Shown piece by piece: positions 34,654 through 45,800 of a DNA stretch of 64,000 nucleotides. Location: positions 229,305,770-229,369,769 of the forward strand of contig JAUPFV010000005.1 in NCBI GenBank assembly GCA_036936605.1. Direction: 5' to 3'. The notes under the pieces are model-generated. The model did no database searches and was not told the origin of the DNA. It saw nothing but the letters and a program-made list of their open reading frames with translations. Position numbers and translations under genes: made by a program. Numbering within the stretch: the stretch's first letter is position 1; each line of letters starts with the position of its first letter. This DNA is from Limnanthes douglasii subsp. nivea. Taxonomy: Eukaryota > Streptophyta > Magnoliopsida > Brassicales > Limnanthaceae.

Positions 34654-34890
34654 TGTTGGGAATATGCGTGTTCGGTCCACATATTCCACCTTCGTATATA
34701 AGTAAGAACAACCCGATCTCAACACTAATATGATATTGTCCGCTTTGGCATCCGAAGGCCCTCACGGTTTTACATTTGGTCCACTACCAAAAGGCCTCAT
34801 ACTAGTTGAGATATGTTCTTACTTATATACCACCGATCCTTCCTATGTTTAACCAATGTGGGATGTGGGACTTTGGTCGCCACCCTAACA
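34654..34890 (+). mobile_element. Solo LTR (TRIM-like), with GATAG target duplication
   Basis: 237 bp, from TGTTGGGAATATG to CACCCTAACA (ends inverted: TGTTRGGG), flanked by GATAG at 34649-34653 and 34891-34895. Internal words (TTGTCCGCTTTGGCATCC, CCCTCACGG, AGGCCTCATACTAGTTGAGA, AATGTGGGATGTGGGACT) match a small LTR type that is widespread in eudicots. It sits inside copia remnant B. One LTR only implies LTR-LTR recombination after insertion. Confidence 0.85.
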
Positions 34891-37133
34891 GATAGGTACT
34901 AGAAATTTAAAAATAAATAATAAATTACAACTATTAAATATCATAAAAAAACAATGAACATACACGTATCTGACAAACTAAATTGTAAACCTGAAACTTC
35001 GGTAATCATTAGCACAATCACTTATGTAATATCTATCATTTGTAATAGATAATATTGTTGATGAAAGTTTTGTTTGGCTCACTTGATTACTTCGAATTCA
35101 GTGCTTGCATTGATAGTATCAAATAAAAACATACCACAATTAAAAAAGTTAGGTGCATACATATCGAAATAGAGTCTTGGATTTGATAAATACCGATGAA
35201 TATGGATTACTCTGAAAGGCATCATGGAATGTGCAATGATGTTTTATCTTATTTATAGATTAGTTCCCTTGGTACATGTATCTATATTTTATTCATGAGA
35301 TATCAGAATCCTCAAGGCAAGTTCATAGCTTTTAAGACGGAAGTTAAACAACTTAGTAAAAACATTAAGTATATTAGATATGATCATTGTAGTAGATACT
35401 ATGACATATATGAAGATTTTTATGAAAAGTTTCATAGATCATTTAGAAAGTACCTAAATGAGTGTGATATATTCCCTCACTATATAATATCGGGTTCACC
35501 TATATGGATGGATTATATGAGAGGTGATGTCGTACATTTAAGGATATGGTGATAAGTATGATTATTCATTCGAGTCTACCACTATCACTCTAGGTTGAGG
35601 CCATCAAATGTGCATCATACATTCTCAATAGATTTCCCACAAAGGTAACTATAAAGATAGCATACGAGCTCTGATTGAACACAAGCCAAGTTTAAAGCAC
35701 CATCATATTTGGGGATGTTCATCTGAAGTAAAGCCTTAGAGGTTGAATTATAAAAATTGGGCACTAAGGTGGTTAGTTGTTATTTTATTAGATATTCATA
35801 GCATTGCAATGAGAAAATAAAAATTTTCATGAGGATATTGAGTATGAAGGGGAGTTAAAAAATATGCATTTTGAGAAAGAATCTATAGAGATTCATAAAT
35901 GTTATAACAAAGATAAGTAGGTCATGAAGCCAACTTACAACCCAAAAGAATGTTGTTGGTGGATTGATGTTTAAGGATCAAATGATTTGTATTCCACATA
36001 CTGAACAAAATAAATTATTTAAAGATGTATGAACTCTTCATCCTCAAGAAGTGCAGACTTGAGAAATAATTTCCTTAATAATGTTTATGAATAATACTAT
36101 TTATTTAGATTGTATAGTATATTATTGAAAACATAAAATATTCATTTGATGAAATGATAAAGGACTCGTGGTGTTACCATAAAGCCATGAGGATTTATGA
36201 TTCTTAGTTATGAATAAATATCATGACAATCGTGGATAAATGTTATCAAGGGAGAGTAAATCACTACAAGATAACACGATTTGAGAGCTCGTGCCATTAC
36301 TTTGGTAGTAAGTGAATTTACAAAACCAAACGGGATTCTAAAGGTGATATGAAGAGACGTAAAACGAGACTTATGACAATAAGTTATACTCATCTTAAAT
36401 GTATTGACTTTAAATAGACATTCTCTTCAGTTTCATGATAGAATCATTTAAAGTTATGATATTATTTGTACATTTAAACTAGAGCTTTATTGAATGGATG
36501 TTAAAATTATTTTTCTTCAATGAATTTGAATAAATGTTCTATATAGTGAAGCTTGAGGTAATAGTCTCTTTTGGTTTTGAGATGAAATAGATTGAGGATT
36601 GTGAGCATCAAAGGTTCAGTGAAAGTAAGGTAAAAAAATTAGTTCTCCTTTTGAATAACTCTATTGGCAAAATATATGGAATCTTTTGCATTTTCTCAAT
36701 CTTAAAGTTTATCTTTGGACATTGCATGTGTTATCAGTTTGTTAGAAGGTATGTAAGTAGTCAAGAGATAAACTATTATGAAGTGGCAAAAAGAATACTC
36801 AAATATAGGAAGCAAACAAAGGGACAAGAATTGACATATGAGAAGTATATGTAATTTGTAGATCATTGGATATTCCAACTCAAATTTACTAGGATGTGTG
36901 GTAACATTTCAGGAGAAATAATCCTATTAATCGCAGGTATAACATTATGTAAAATTGTAAAGTAATACTAGTAGAATCGTACATTATGGTAGTGGAATTT
37001 GTTGAATACTTTCAGACGTTCAACCAGTCACTATGGCTAAATAATTAAGCCATTATAGAATGGATATAAAGTCCCTAAGGTTATAATATGACAATAATTT
37101 TACAGTTAAGTAATAGGAGCTTGACTAATTCCA

Positions 37134-37146
37134 TATATATATATAT
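37134..37146. repeat. Short AT microsatellite
   Basis: An ATATATATATATA run inside the RNase H end of copia remnant B. Confidence 0.6.
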
Positions 37147-37299
37147 ACACCAAGTTCATGTCTACTAATAGAGAGTTAAGAGACGTTAAATATTTATAGA
37201 GCACACCGTCACAAGCTCCATGGTAGCAAATACTCTTACAAAAATAGTATTACCTTTGGTTTTTCAGGAACACACCGTTATGATATGTGTTGTTTATTT

Positions 37300-38541
37300 A
37301 GATTATCGTTGATTTTAGTAAGAAATTTGTAATAAGAACCGTTATATATTTGTGAAAGTTTTTATTATATGAGATATGTTATGTAATAAATTTAAATTAA
37401 TGTTACATATAAAGGATTTTTTTATTTAATAAGTTTTTAAACATATCATTAACATTACCAAGTGACTCAAACAACGGGTATCGAGTGACGTTCCATCGTA
37501 TTAGAATATAGTGAAAGTTATGATAATATTTGAAAATATTTAGGATACTTTTATAAAGTTAATTTTTTACTGTCACAATTTTTTAATATTGTAAAGACAT
37601 CTTATAAGCTCAATTTTGAGTGAATATTTTATCTTATGTCAATTCAGATTTATCAGGCTTCGAGATAATGTTCTTTTTAAAAAAATTGTTTTTTTTTCAT
37701 TTTTATCCAGTTTTTTCATTGAACACAAAATTTATTTTATAAACATAGATTTATAAGTTGAACTCATTCCCGAGCAAAAAATAAAAAATAAACACACATT
37801 TTATTCAATAACAATCAAAATTTAAGTTATGCATGTTATTATTAGATGTGAAATAATATCATATAACTAGAATAAGATAAAAGACATGTTAGTTGAGAAA
37901 TCAAAAATTCAAAAAAATAAACACATAATATAAGTATATATAATTTTATGTTTGAATATGATGAAAATTTGTTATGGGGAAGCGGATCTTCCAATGAAGA
38001 ATATGTAATTGCTCTAATTGTATGCTTGAAGGAGTAACAACTAATAACTCTTGACGAATCCAAGTTTTAAAGAAAAAATTCACGGAGAATGCTTTTGAAA
38101 ATGAGAAAAGTGGCGAAATAAAAATGATGATATTTTTATCTCTATAGTTTATATATCCTAATAAAATAATGAATACATATTTAGTAAAGTTGGAGAATAA
38201 TTTTTATGTATGTTCTCTCTTTAATATAACTTATATTTTTTTAACCTTATCAATGAGTTTAAATGACTATAACCAATTAACTTATATCCGCGAGATCATT
38301 AACCTATTGACTTATAGAGCTAAATAATTTAGTTGTCAAAAGATATTTTCCCTTTGAACACATAATAGCCAAGGTAATGTGCACACTATACTCCTATTAT
38401 TACATTATTATCCAATTTAGATTAATATTGATTACATTTAAGTAGTTGGATCATAATTACAATAATTTGGGTACTCTAAATCTATATTGATCTAGCATTT
38501 AAATTTAGGTTTTCCTTACAAATTTTCACTTGTATCATTCA
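37300..38541. other. AT-rich spacer, nothing recognised
   Basis: It may contain the 3' LTR of copia remnant B just after 37270, but no matching 5' copy was found. No gene is supported. Confidence 0.35.
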
Positions 38542-39349
38542 TGTTATAAAATACTATGCAATTATCACAAAATGGCTCAAGCACAGAATATATGCGAATG
38601 AAAGATTTAAATGATACACGGGATTTAATGTGGTTCGACAATTGTCTACGTCCACGGGCGCCGCCAGAGAAAAGAGTTTCACTATGATAGAAAAGGTTAC
38701 AGATTTCAGATTTTGTTTTGTGTCGCCCTAGTAATCTATTTATAGGGAATTAATAGACTTACTAGACTATGGGCCTTGGTGTGGATATTAATTGCCTGAG
38801 GGTAGGCTGGTAATTTTGAGTAGAGTTTTAAGGTGGTGTGTGGGTGTTTAACAGTTAGAGTAGAGAGTAGAGAGATGATTAAGCAGCTTGGTAGCAGTTA
38901 ATTCTCATTACCCCTAGTTAATGCGGGTGGTTAGGTATTTATAGTATAATGTTTGGGCCTTTATGGGCTTTCGGGTCATGTTTAATGGACCCGAGTCATG
39001 TTTAAAGACCCATGAGCTCTAAGTAGGAGAGCAAGTAGCTTAGTCAAGAAGTGTTTAGGTTTTTTAGTACTTTTGTCATAGTTCGAACAACCTTAAGTTC
39101 ACAGTGTTCACAGAAATCTGTCCGGTCCAAATAACCTGTTCGATCCATGTCCATGTAACCTGTCCGGTATTCGGAGAGACTAGACCGATTTGCCCTGTCC
39201 GGGGAGCATGCTGAATTCGGACTCATCAGGCCTAATGGGCTCATACCACAAGACTAACTCAAGTAATTGGACAATATCACTATCACAACACAAAACTGTA
39301 CTACCGGAGACAGTACACTGTCAAGGCACTATTCGACTCATTCATAACA
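38542..39349 (-). repeat. Copia C 3' LTR, carrying a nested solo LTR
   Basis: From 38542 up to TGTCA at 39323 the LTR matches the copy at 42543-42867 base for base in layout, and without the 457-bp insertion it is exactly 325 bp like that copy. It extends further to the terminal CATAACA at 39349. The polypurine stretch abuts it. Confidence 0.9.
38777..39228 (+). mobile_element. Nested solo LTR, family S copy 1, with GGCCT target duplication
   Basis: 452 bp, TGGTGTGG...GACTCATCA, flanked by GGCCT (38772-38776 and 39229-39233). The other LTR of the host copia has GGGCCTAATGGG with a single GGCCT, the intact empty site. Shared features with copies at 57829 and 61219 are a CTGAGGGTA start, a GGTATTTATA box, GACCCATGGGCTT-like and TTAAAGACCCAT words, and CCGAACTCATCA-type ends. 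It has no coding capacity. Confidence 0.93.
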
Positions 39350-39438
39350 AATCTTCCCCTTGAGGCGAATATCCTTTCTTCACTATCAACAAAGAATCTT
39401 CTCTTCTTCTGACTCACCAAATGCCCTTAAGGCATTCA

Positions 39439-40158
39439 CTATATACTGCGAACACCGATCCAGTTTAGGCATTCCCTAAACTTTCGAACTGATACTGCCT
39501 TGGTCATTATATCTGCTGGATTATCGTGTGTAGACACTTTCTTCACATCAACAATTCCCTTTGATATTATATCACGAATAAAATGATACCTGAAATCTAT
39601 GTGTTTTGTACGCTCATGGTACATCTGGTTCCCTGTAAGGTGTATGGCGCTTTGACTGTCACAAAACACTTTTGTAGTAGTCCTATCCAAGCCCAAATCT
39701 GCCACCAAACCTTGCAACCATATTGCCTCTTTAACTACTTCTGTTACCGCCATGTACTCTGCCTCTATTGTAGACAAAGCTACAGGAGCTTGCAACTGTG
39801 CTTTCCAACTGATCGCACTCCCAGCTAGAGTAAATACATATCCTGTCAGAGATCTTCTTTTATCCATATCACCTGCAAAATCAGAATCAATAAAACCAAC
39901 CAATGATCCTGCAACATCATTCAGCGATTCACCAATATCGGTTTTGTTAAAAGTTAAGCCAACGTTCACAGTATTCTTTTGAAGAGATTCAATCTCTTCC
40001 CCTATAGCACCAATCCATCGATCTGCCTCTGAACTCGCTATAGCTTCTCTGTAGCTACCAGGTTCCTGCATCTCAACTTCTTCTACAACTGACAGAGCAT
40101 ATGCAACTAGATTCGCATACCTTTTTGGAAGTCTAATATCTCTTCTTTCTCTGCCCAA
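39439..40158 (-). pseudogene. Copia C: RT N-terminal stub fused in frame to RNase H
   Basis: The frame starts with the region before RT (RDIRLPKRYANLVAYALS, EADRWIGAIGEEIESLQKN) and jumps at about 39972 straight to TVNVGLTFN, then GFIDSDFAGDMDKRRSLTGYVF, the RNase H (ISWKAQ, STIEAEYMAV, FCDSQSAIHL, HERTKHID), ending RECLNWIGV and a stop at 39439. The entire polymerase domain is missing, yet the frame is kept. It is preceded in the same frame by TAA at 40177, separating it from the integrase ORF. RNase H residues (D, E, D) are present. It would be inactive for reverse transcription. Confidence 0.88.
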
Positions 40159-40176
40159 TGATATGCTATAAGGTTG

Positions 40177-41559
40177 TTATTCTGGTTCAGGCACATCATC
40201 GTCACTATCATCCGATGCTGACGCTTCACCTCCTGATTCTGGATCCACCTCAGAACCACTTGAATTATTGGACTTGCTAGGAACTGATTCTACTTCAAGC
40301 TCCACCTGTTTACTCACAAACGATCCTGATTCGACCATTTCTCTTACTTCCTTCTGACTGTCTATCGAAGCAAACTCATTAAAAGTAACGTCCCTACTGA
40401 TGAGAAAACCTGGAGACTTTGGAGAGGTACACCATAACCTATATCCCTTCACTCCAGTAGCATATCCTAGAAATATGCATCTCTTTGCCCTCGGCTCAAG
40501 CTTACCATCTCTCATATGAGCATACGCAGGACAACCGAACACCCTCAAATGTTCATAATCAGCCGACGATCCAGACCAAATCTCAAAAGGAGTTTTACAA
40601 TCAATAGCCGTTGATGGAGACCGATTCACCAAGTAACACGCTGTATTGATAGCTTCAGCCCAAAAATCCTTTCCCACACCGGAATGTGAGAGCATACTTC
40701 GTGCCTTGTCACAAAGCGTTCTGTTCATTCTTTCTGCGACTCCATTCTGTTGTGGTGTTCTAGAACAAGTGCGATGGCGCACTATTCCCTCAGCTTCGCA
40801 GAACTCGTTGAACTCACGACTGCAATATTCTAACCCATTATCTGTCCTAAGACGTTTGATTTTTCTTCCTGTTTGATTCTCAATCATCGTCTTCCATTTG
40901 GCAAAGGTTGAATATGCCTCATCTTTCGTTTTCAGAAAGTAAACCCACACCATCCTTGAATAATCATCAATCAAACTCATGTAGTATCTGGCTCCGCTCT
41001 TGGATGGAATTCTATTTGGACCCCAAAGATCTGAGTGAATGTAGTCCACTGTGCCTTTAGTCTTTCTTACAGCCGATTTGCTGAATTTGACTCTATTTTG
41101 TTTACCAAACACACAGTGCTCACAAAATCCTAATGATTCTGCTTTATACCCTTTCAACAAATCTCTCTTTCCCAAAACAGCTAATCCTCTGTCACTCATG
41201 TGACCAAGACGCCAATGCCACAACTTATTTTGATCCTGCCTACTTTGGCTATTACTCCCTGATGATGCTACTGCAGCATCGCGCATAACAACACTCCCCT
41301 GGAGAATGTAAAGACCCTTCTGCAAACTACCTTTCATGCATACCATTGAGCTTTTTGTCACTTTGATTACACCATTTTCTGCATGGTACTTGTAACCCCG
41401 AGAGTCTAGAGTCCCAAGAGAAATCAGGTTTCTTTTTAACCCAGGAACATGCCAGCACGTCAAGATTCTAACAACCCAGTCAAACATTCTGATTCTGACG
41501 TTACCAATACCACCAACAGTCAACGAATGATTGTTCCCTAAATAGATAGTTCCCTGCAT
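40177..41559 (-). pseudogene. Copia C: preintegrase and integrase (pol part 1)
   Basis: Open for 460 codons. The preintegrase motif LWHWRLGHMSDRG (about 41220-41180) and the Cys pair FCEHCVFGKQ come first. The integrase core follows: YIHSDLWGP with the first Asp (about 41050), DDYSRMVWVYFL, RTDNGLEY with the second Asp (about 40840) and GVAERMNRTL with the Glu (about 40745), then FGCPAYAH, FLGYATGVKGYRLW and an acidic Ser-rich tail. It is in the same frame as the upstream gag ORF and separated from it by one TAG (41581). It would insert cDNA into the genome. The integrase itself looks intact. Confidence 0.9.
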
Positions 41560-41580
41560 TGGCTTGTACGTATCAAACCA

Positions 41581-42486
41581 CTACTTGAATTGACACATGT
41601 GATATGTAGCGCCAGTATCAAGTACCCAAGAGTTTTGCCCAAAGTCTGAACTCACGGACAATACATCTCCTTTACCACTGTTTTCACTATCGTCGGAATC
41701 GTTCACACCTTCAACAATGTTTACTGCATTTTCCTTTTGATTTCCCTTCTTACCATTCAGTTTCGGACAATCTCTCCTATAATGACCCTGCTCACCGCAT
41801 GCATAACAGTTTGAGTGCTTCACCCTTGACTTGGACCTCAAGTTCTTCCTTCTTAAAAAACTCGTTTTGCTTTTAGATCTTCCCCTAGTCATAAGACCTT
41901 CCCCTTCAGCTTGATTGTCTGGCTGCAACTGTCTCATCTCTTTTGATTTCAGTGCCCCTTTGACATCTGCTAGCGATAACTTATCCTTACCATACATAAT
42001 GGTATCTACGAAGTTTTGATAGGGAGCTGGTAACGATCTCAATACAAATAAAGCTTGATCCTCATCCTCAATATTGATATCTATGTTCTCCAAGTCCATT
42101 ATAATTGATTTAAAATTATCTAGGTGCTCTGTTATGGACATACATTCTTTCAATCTGAAATCATACAAACGTTTCTTCAAATATAATCGGTTTACTACTG
42201 ATTTCTCTGAGTAAAGATCTCCTAGCTTTCTCCATGCGTAGGCAGCAGTCTTCTCACTACTAATCTCGCGAAGCACATTGTCTTTCACACTCATTAAAAT
42301 CCAGCACAAAGCCCTTTCTTGAAGATCTTGTTTCTCCTCTTCTTTCATCTCCTCTGGTAACTTATTCTCCACAGCCTTCCACAGCCCTTGCAGTACCAAT
42401 GAAGATTTCAATTTAATCTTCCACAACGCAAAGCTGGATCCCCCATCAAATTTTTCAATCATGTATTTTGTTGCTGTAGACGCCAT
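41581..42486 (-). CDS. Copia C: Gag with protease start
   Basis: ATG at 42486 (MASTATKYMIEKFDGGSSF) opens a 301-codon Gag: the copia-type Gag core (FALWKIKLKSSL, LCWILMSV, AAYAWRKLGDLY, YLKKRLYDFRL, LFVLRSLPAPYQNF), a basic stretch, a CCHC zinc knuckle (CYACGEQGHYRRDC, about 41812-41770), and the protease active-site motif WVLDTGATYHM (about 41630-41600). It ends at a TAG (41581), after which the same frame continues into pol (WFDTYKPMQG). Copia elements normally use one continuous ORF, so the TAG is probably a nonsense mutation, most simply Glu or Gln to stop. Confidence 0.9.
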   Translation of the reverse strand: MASTATKYMIEKFDGGSSFALWKIKLKSSLVLQGLWKAVENKLPEEMKEEEKQDLQERALCWILMSVKDNVLREISSEKTAAYAWRKLGDLYSEKSVVNRLYLKKRLYDFRLKECMSITEHLDNFKSIIMDLENIDINIEDEDQALFVLRSLPAPYQNFVDTIMYGKDKLSLADVKGALKSKEMRQLQPDNQAEGEGLMTRGRSKSKTSFLRRKNLRSKSRVKHSNCYACGEQGHYRRDCPKLNGKKGNQKENAVNIVEGVNDSDDSENSGKGDVLSVSSDFGQNSWVLDTGATYHMCQFK

Positions 42487-42525
42487 TGTGAAACCCTAAT
42501 TGCAAAAGCCCTAATTTCACCACAT

Positions 42526-42538
42526 GGCTCTGATACCA
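42526..42538 (-). promoter_or_regulatory. Copia C primer binding site (tRNA-iMet)
   Basis: On the - strand it reads TGGTATCAGAGCC, 4 bp after the 5' LTR end (ATAACA-AAAT). Confidence 0.9.
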
Positions 42539-42542
42539 ATTT

Positions 42543-42883
42543 TGTTATAAAATACTATGCAATTATCACAAAATGGCTCAAGCACAGAATATATGCGAAT
42601 GAAAGATTTAAATGAAACACAAGATTTAACGTGGTTCGACAATTGTCTACGTCCACGGGCGCCGCCAGAGAAAAGAGTTTCACTATGATAGAAAAGGTTA
42701 CAGATTTTAGATTGTGTTTTGTGTCGCCCTAGTAATCTATTTATAGGGAATTAATAGACTTACTAGACTATGGGCCTAATGGGATCATACCACAAGACTA
42801 ACTCAATTAATTGGACAATATCACTATCACAACACAAAACTGTACTGCCGGACACAATACACTGTCATATCGAGTGAATCATA
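42543..42883 (-). repeat. Copia C 5' LTR
   Basis: The core 42543-42867 is 325 bp and matches the 3' LTR. The outer 15-25 bp (TATCGAGTGAATCATA) are diverged from the expected end of the 3' LTR, with a 6-bp loss, so the true outer boundary is approximate. It contains the uninterrupted GGGCCTAATGGG site into which the solo LTR inserted in the other LTR. Confidence 0.88.
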
Positions 42884-45800
42884 TTTGATATATCACCTAA
42901 TGTATATCGTATCATGTTATCTATCGATTCAAACACGGTTTAATTATAGATTCGCAATAACTAGTCTCATTTCTTTAGATACCAGATAAAACTTGGAACT
43001 GAGTTATCTTACATCAATTTTCATTGTTGTTACAATAATGGGCGATTGAATGTTATAATTTTGTGTGATGCTACAAAAGCATAAACTTAATTATTCTTTT
43101 ATATCAAAATAGTTTTAAATTCCCGCAAAACTCTTTGCGATATTACAAAAGCTTAAGCTGATTTTGTTTCAGCTGGATTATTAAGATTTAATTTTTTTTA
43201 ATGTTGTGTAGAACATTGTATGATGTCATAGGAGACCAAACCAAATTATTATGTTATATTAAAAATATTTTTCATATTATTTTACAATGATTTATATAAA
43301 CATTTTACATAATTTCAATATACAATTTTTTTTATGTTTATCGAGTCTTGTAAAGTATTATACTAATTTTACTTTTTCATAATTTCTTGAAAATATTGAG
43401 TTATTCCTTCATGAACAATTACAAATGTGTATTATTAAGTAGGATTTAAGAATTAATTTGTAAATAAAACAATCATTCTTAAGATTAGAAGATGATCAAT
43501 AATAAAAGATCAAATATTTATCGTTTGAATACGAACGACTTAATTTTTATTCCTCCATTAAAATAAAAGTTGTTCACTCATTAATTTTTCCAAACTCAAT
43601 ATCTTCAAAATCGTCGTAATGTTTTATTTATTAATTTAGTCGTGGGATCATAGATTAAACTTTATAGAATGAAACAATTGTTAAAAATAAAACACTTATT
43701 AGTGTATCAAACTATAACTTCCTTGTTTTAAGCCCATAAAAATTTGGGTTTGTTTGACGTCCATAAATTTTCAAATGTTTCAAACACAACTTTGGCCAAG
43801 TTTAAGTTTAATGTATCGATTTTCAATAACTAATTTATAATATGTTATTTTACGAAGGAACTTTTGCACACTTTAACCAAGCATTTCATGGGATTTCATG
43901 ATGATCCATCATACCTCTTATCATGACAACTACCATGCCAAATATTATATATTTACTTTTTTTTTACTGTAGTAATACCTTACTCCAACAATAAAATACT
44001 TATTTTGTTAAAGACTTCCAATTATGGTAAAATATGGGCATAGTAGAGCCAACATACATCTATGGATAATATGTATTATCTTGGCTATTCCTACATTGAA
44101 CGGTTTGAACATAACGTTCTAAATTTATTTTATAAATTTTATTACTACATATGAATATAAATATTTACTTCTTTTATTTCTCCTTGTTATATCCAACATT
44201 AATATGAACAATGTGACCTAATACAACTAGTTTGCTAACCTTATTTGAGATATTTGACTTGAGTGTTTATTCAAAAGTGTACTCATTTGTCTTATGAAAA
44301 TATTTATATATATTGTATACAACGTAATCATTTTACAAACCTTTTATGCATGAACTACCAGTGTGTGTAAAGATATTTTATTAATTTACTGTATTTTCAA
44401 AAGGAAGAGAAACTATGATGATTGCAGTATCAATCCATCAAGCATGTATAAGAACTTGAAATATATTTAAAAGAGGATAAGATCAAAAGTGTCAAAGCAA
44501 GTTTCTTGGTCAAACTAAGTCTCATACCCCTCACAAGTTTTTTAATTTTTTTCTCAAATAGTGAAGAAATTCAAGTTTAGCAGCTAATTTTTAGTTAACC
44601 TTATTAAGATTTAAAACTTAGTACATTTAAACAATACTTCATACTAACTTTTATTGGTCAAAAGATAAATTATTTTTCCATATTACGATCCAACTTTAAC
44701 ACGAGACACAAATAAAGAGTTATATCTTACCTGAAGTTATACGAGAACAGGGAAGTGTTAAGTTAATAATAAAGTACCCGTAAAAGGCCAAACAAATATA
44801 AACCTTGAAATCAGACCTTGTTATAAATTTATAACTCATTTTCTCATAAATTTTCCCGTTACTCTTGACTATAATGAAGTATAATGTTAACACTTTAATC
44901 TTCACTATTTTTTATATTTAACAAACTTGAATGAGTTTGAAACTACTAAAATAATGAAAATTTTGAAAATTTGAATTTTGGAGTGAAATTTACAAGTATC
45001 ATAATTATATCGTTAGAAATATGTTATCATATGCCATAAGAATGCTTCATAGTCTAAGTCTTGTTATTTGTCGCTTAAATTTTCTAGTAAGAGAAATTCA
45101 TTATCAAATTGCATATTCTGATAGATATCTTATTATTCATAATGAATAAGCATACTATATTTTCATTTTACGTACATAAGATTAGTGTCAAGAGATACTG
45201 ATATATTACGAAGCATATAATATTTAATTTAATTATTGCATAATTAACAAAAAAGTGAAAGTCTCAAGTTTTAAGTTCGGACATATATTCATATGAACCA
45301 ACTTGTTGTAATCTTTAGTGAGACTTTTAAGCCAACGTTTTATACATTACTTGTAGTTAATAATTCACTAAAAACGGTGTTGGTTCACGACCACATGAAA
45401 ACAACCAAACTATTTGGGCAAATTTTACTATTTCGACATACGTAACTGAAACTATTTCATAGTTGTGCATGAGTATGCGGCGTGTGAACGCCAAAACGAT
45501 ATTATGCGGCACTTTGATCTTCAGATACATGTGTGCATAATATTTATTTGGGCTAGATTATACATACAATTACAAACTTTATTGTGAGCACCCAAACTCG
45601 TTTCATCTAGGACTCACCAATATGGATTATTACGTTGGTGTATTTAGACATTAATATAATTCTAGAGAATTAATATATAAAGTGTACAAGTGTTGTTAAA
45701 AAATTTCATTAGTCTTTTATACCAAAAAAAATGTTATCGTGTTATATTTTACCACACCATGAACATTTATAGAATTTGCCGGGATATAAAATATCCATTA

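Larger units (their letters stand above)
33770..37300 (+). mobile_element. Decayed Ty1/copia remnant B (gag to RNase H)
   Basis: Ordered fragments: a copia Gag core (IESLKAFEKRFA, then MKFNGEI, IDIPREV, LLELLRRK; 33860-34140), LYLKDVSMNLIF before the preintegrase region (about 34550), and integrase pieces in the open stretch 35295-35552 (FKTEVKQLSKNIKYIR, YLNECDIFPHYIISGSP). RNase H follows (YYEVAKRILKYRKQTKGQELTYE, about 36777-36845), and a C-terminal block IEHTVTSSMVANTLTK (about 37197-37245). The integrase catalytic Asp in the RSDRG-type motif reads RYDHCS. The reverse transcriptase between about 35800 and 36600 is barely traceable. A solo LTR interrupts it at 34654. Confidence 0.65.
38542..42883 (-). 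mobile_element. Ty1/copia element C, RT-deleted, with both LTRs
   Basis: Minus-strand element: 5' LTR at 42543 to about 42883, PBS at 42526-42538, gag-protease-integrase-RNase H in one phase from 42486 to 39439, a polypurine stretch (CAAGGGGAAGATT on -, about 39350-39362), and 3' LTR 38542-39349. The LTRs start TGTTAT and end ATAACA. No clean target duplication is visible (left flank ATTCA, right end diverged). The element has no reverse transcriptase, so it is nonautonomous, although gag, protease motif and integrase are otherwise nearly open. Confidence 0.9.

Noticed and set aside
39583..40876. Plus-strand frames within the copia element
   Set aside because: They are antisense to well-supported integrase and RNase H coding sequence.
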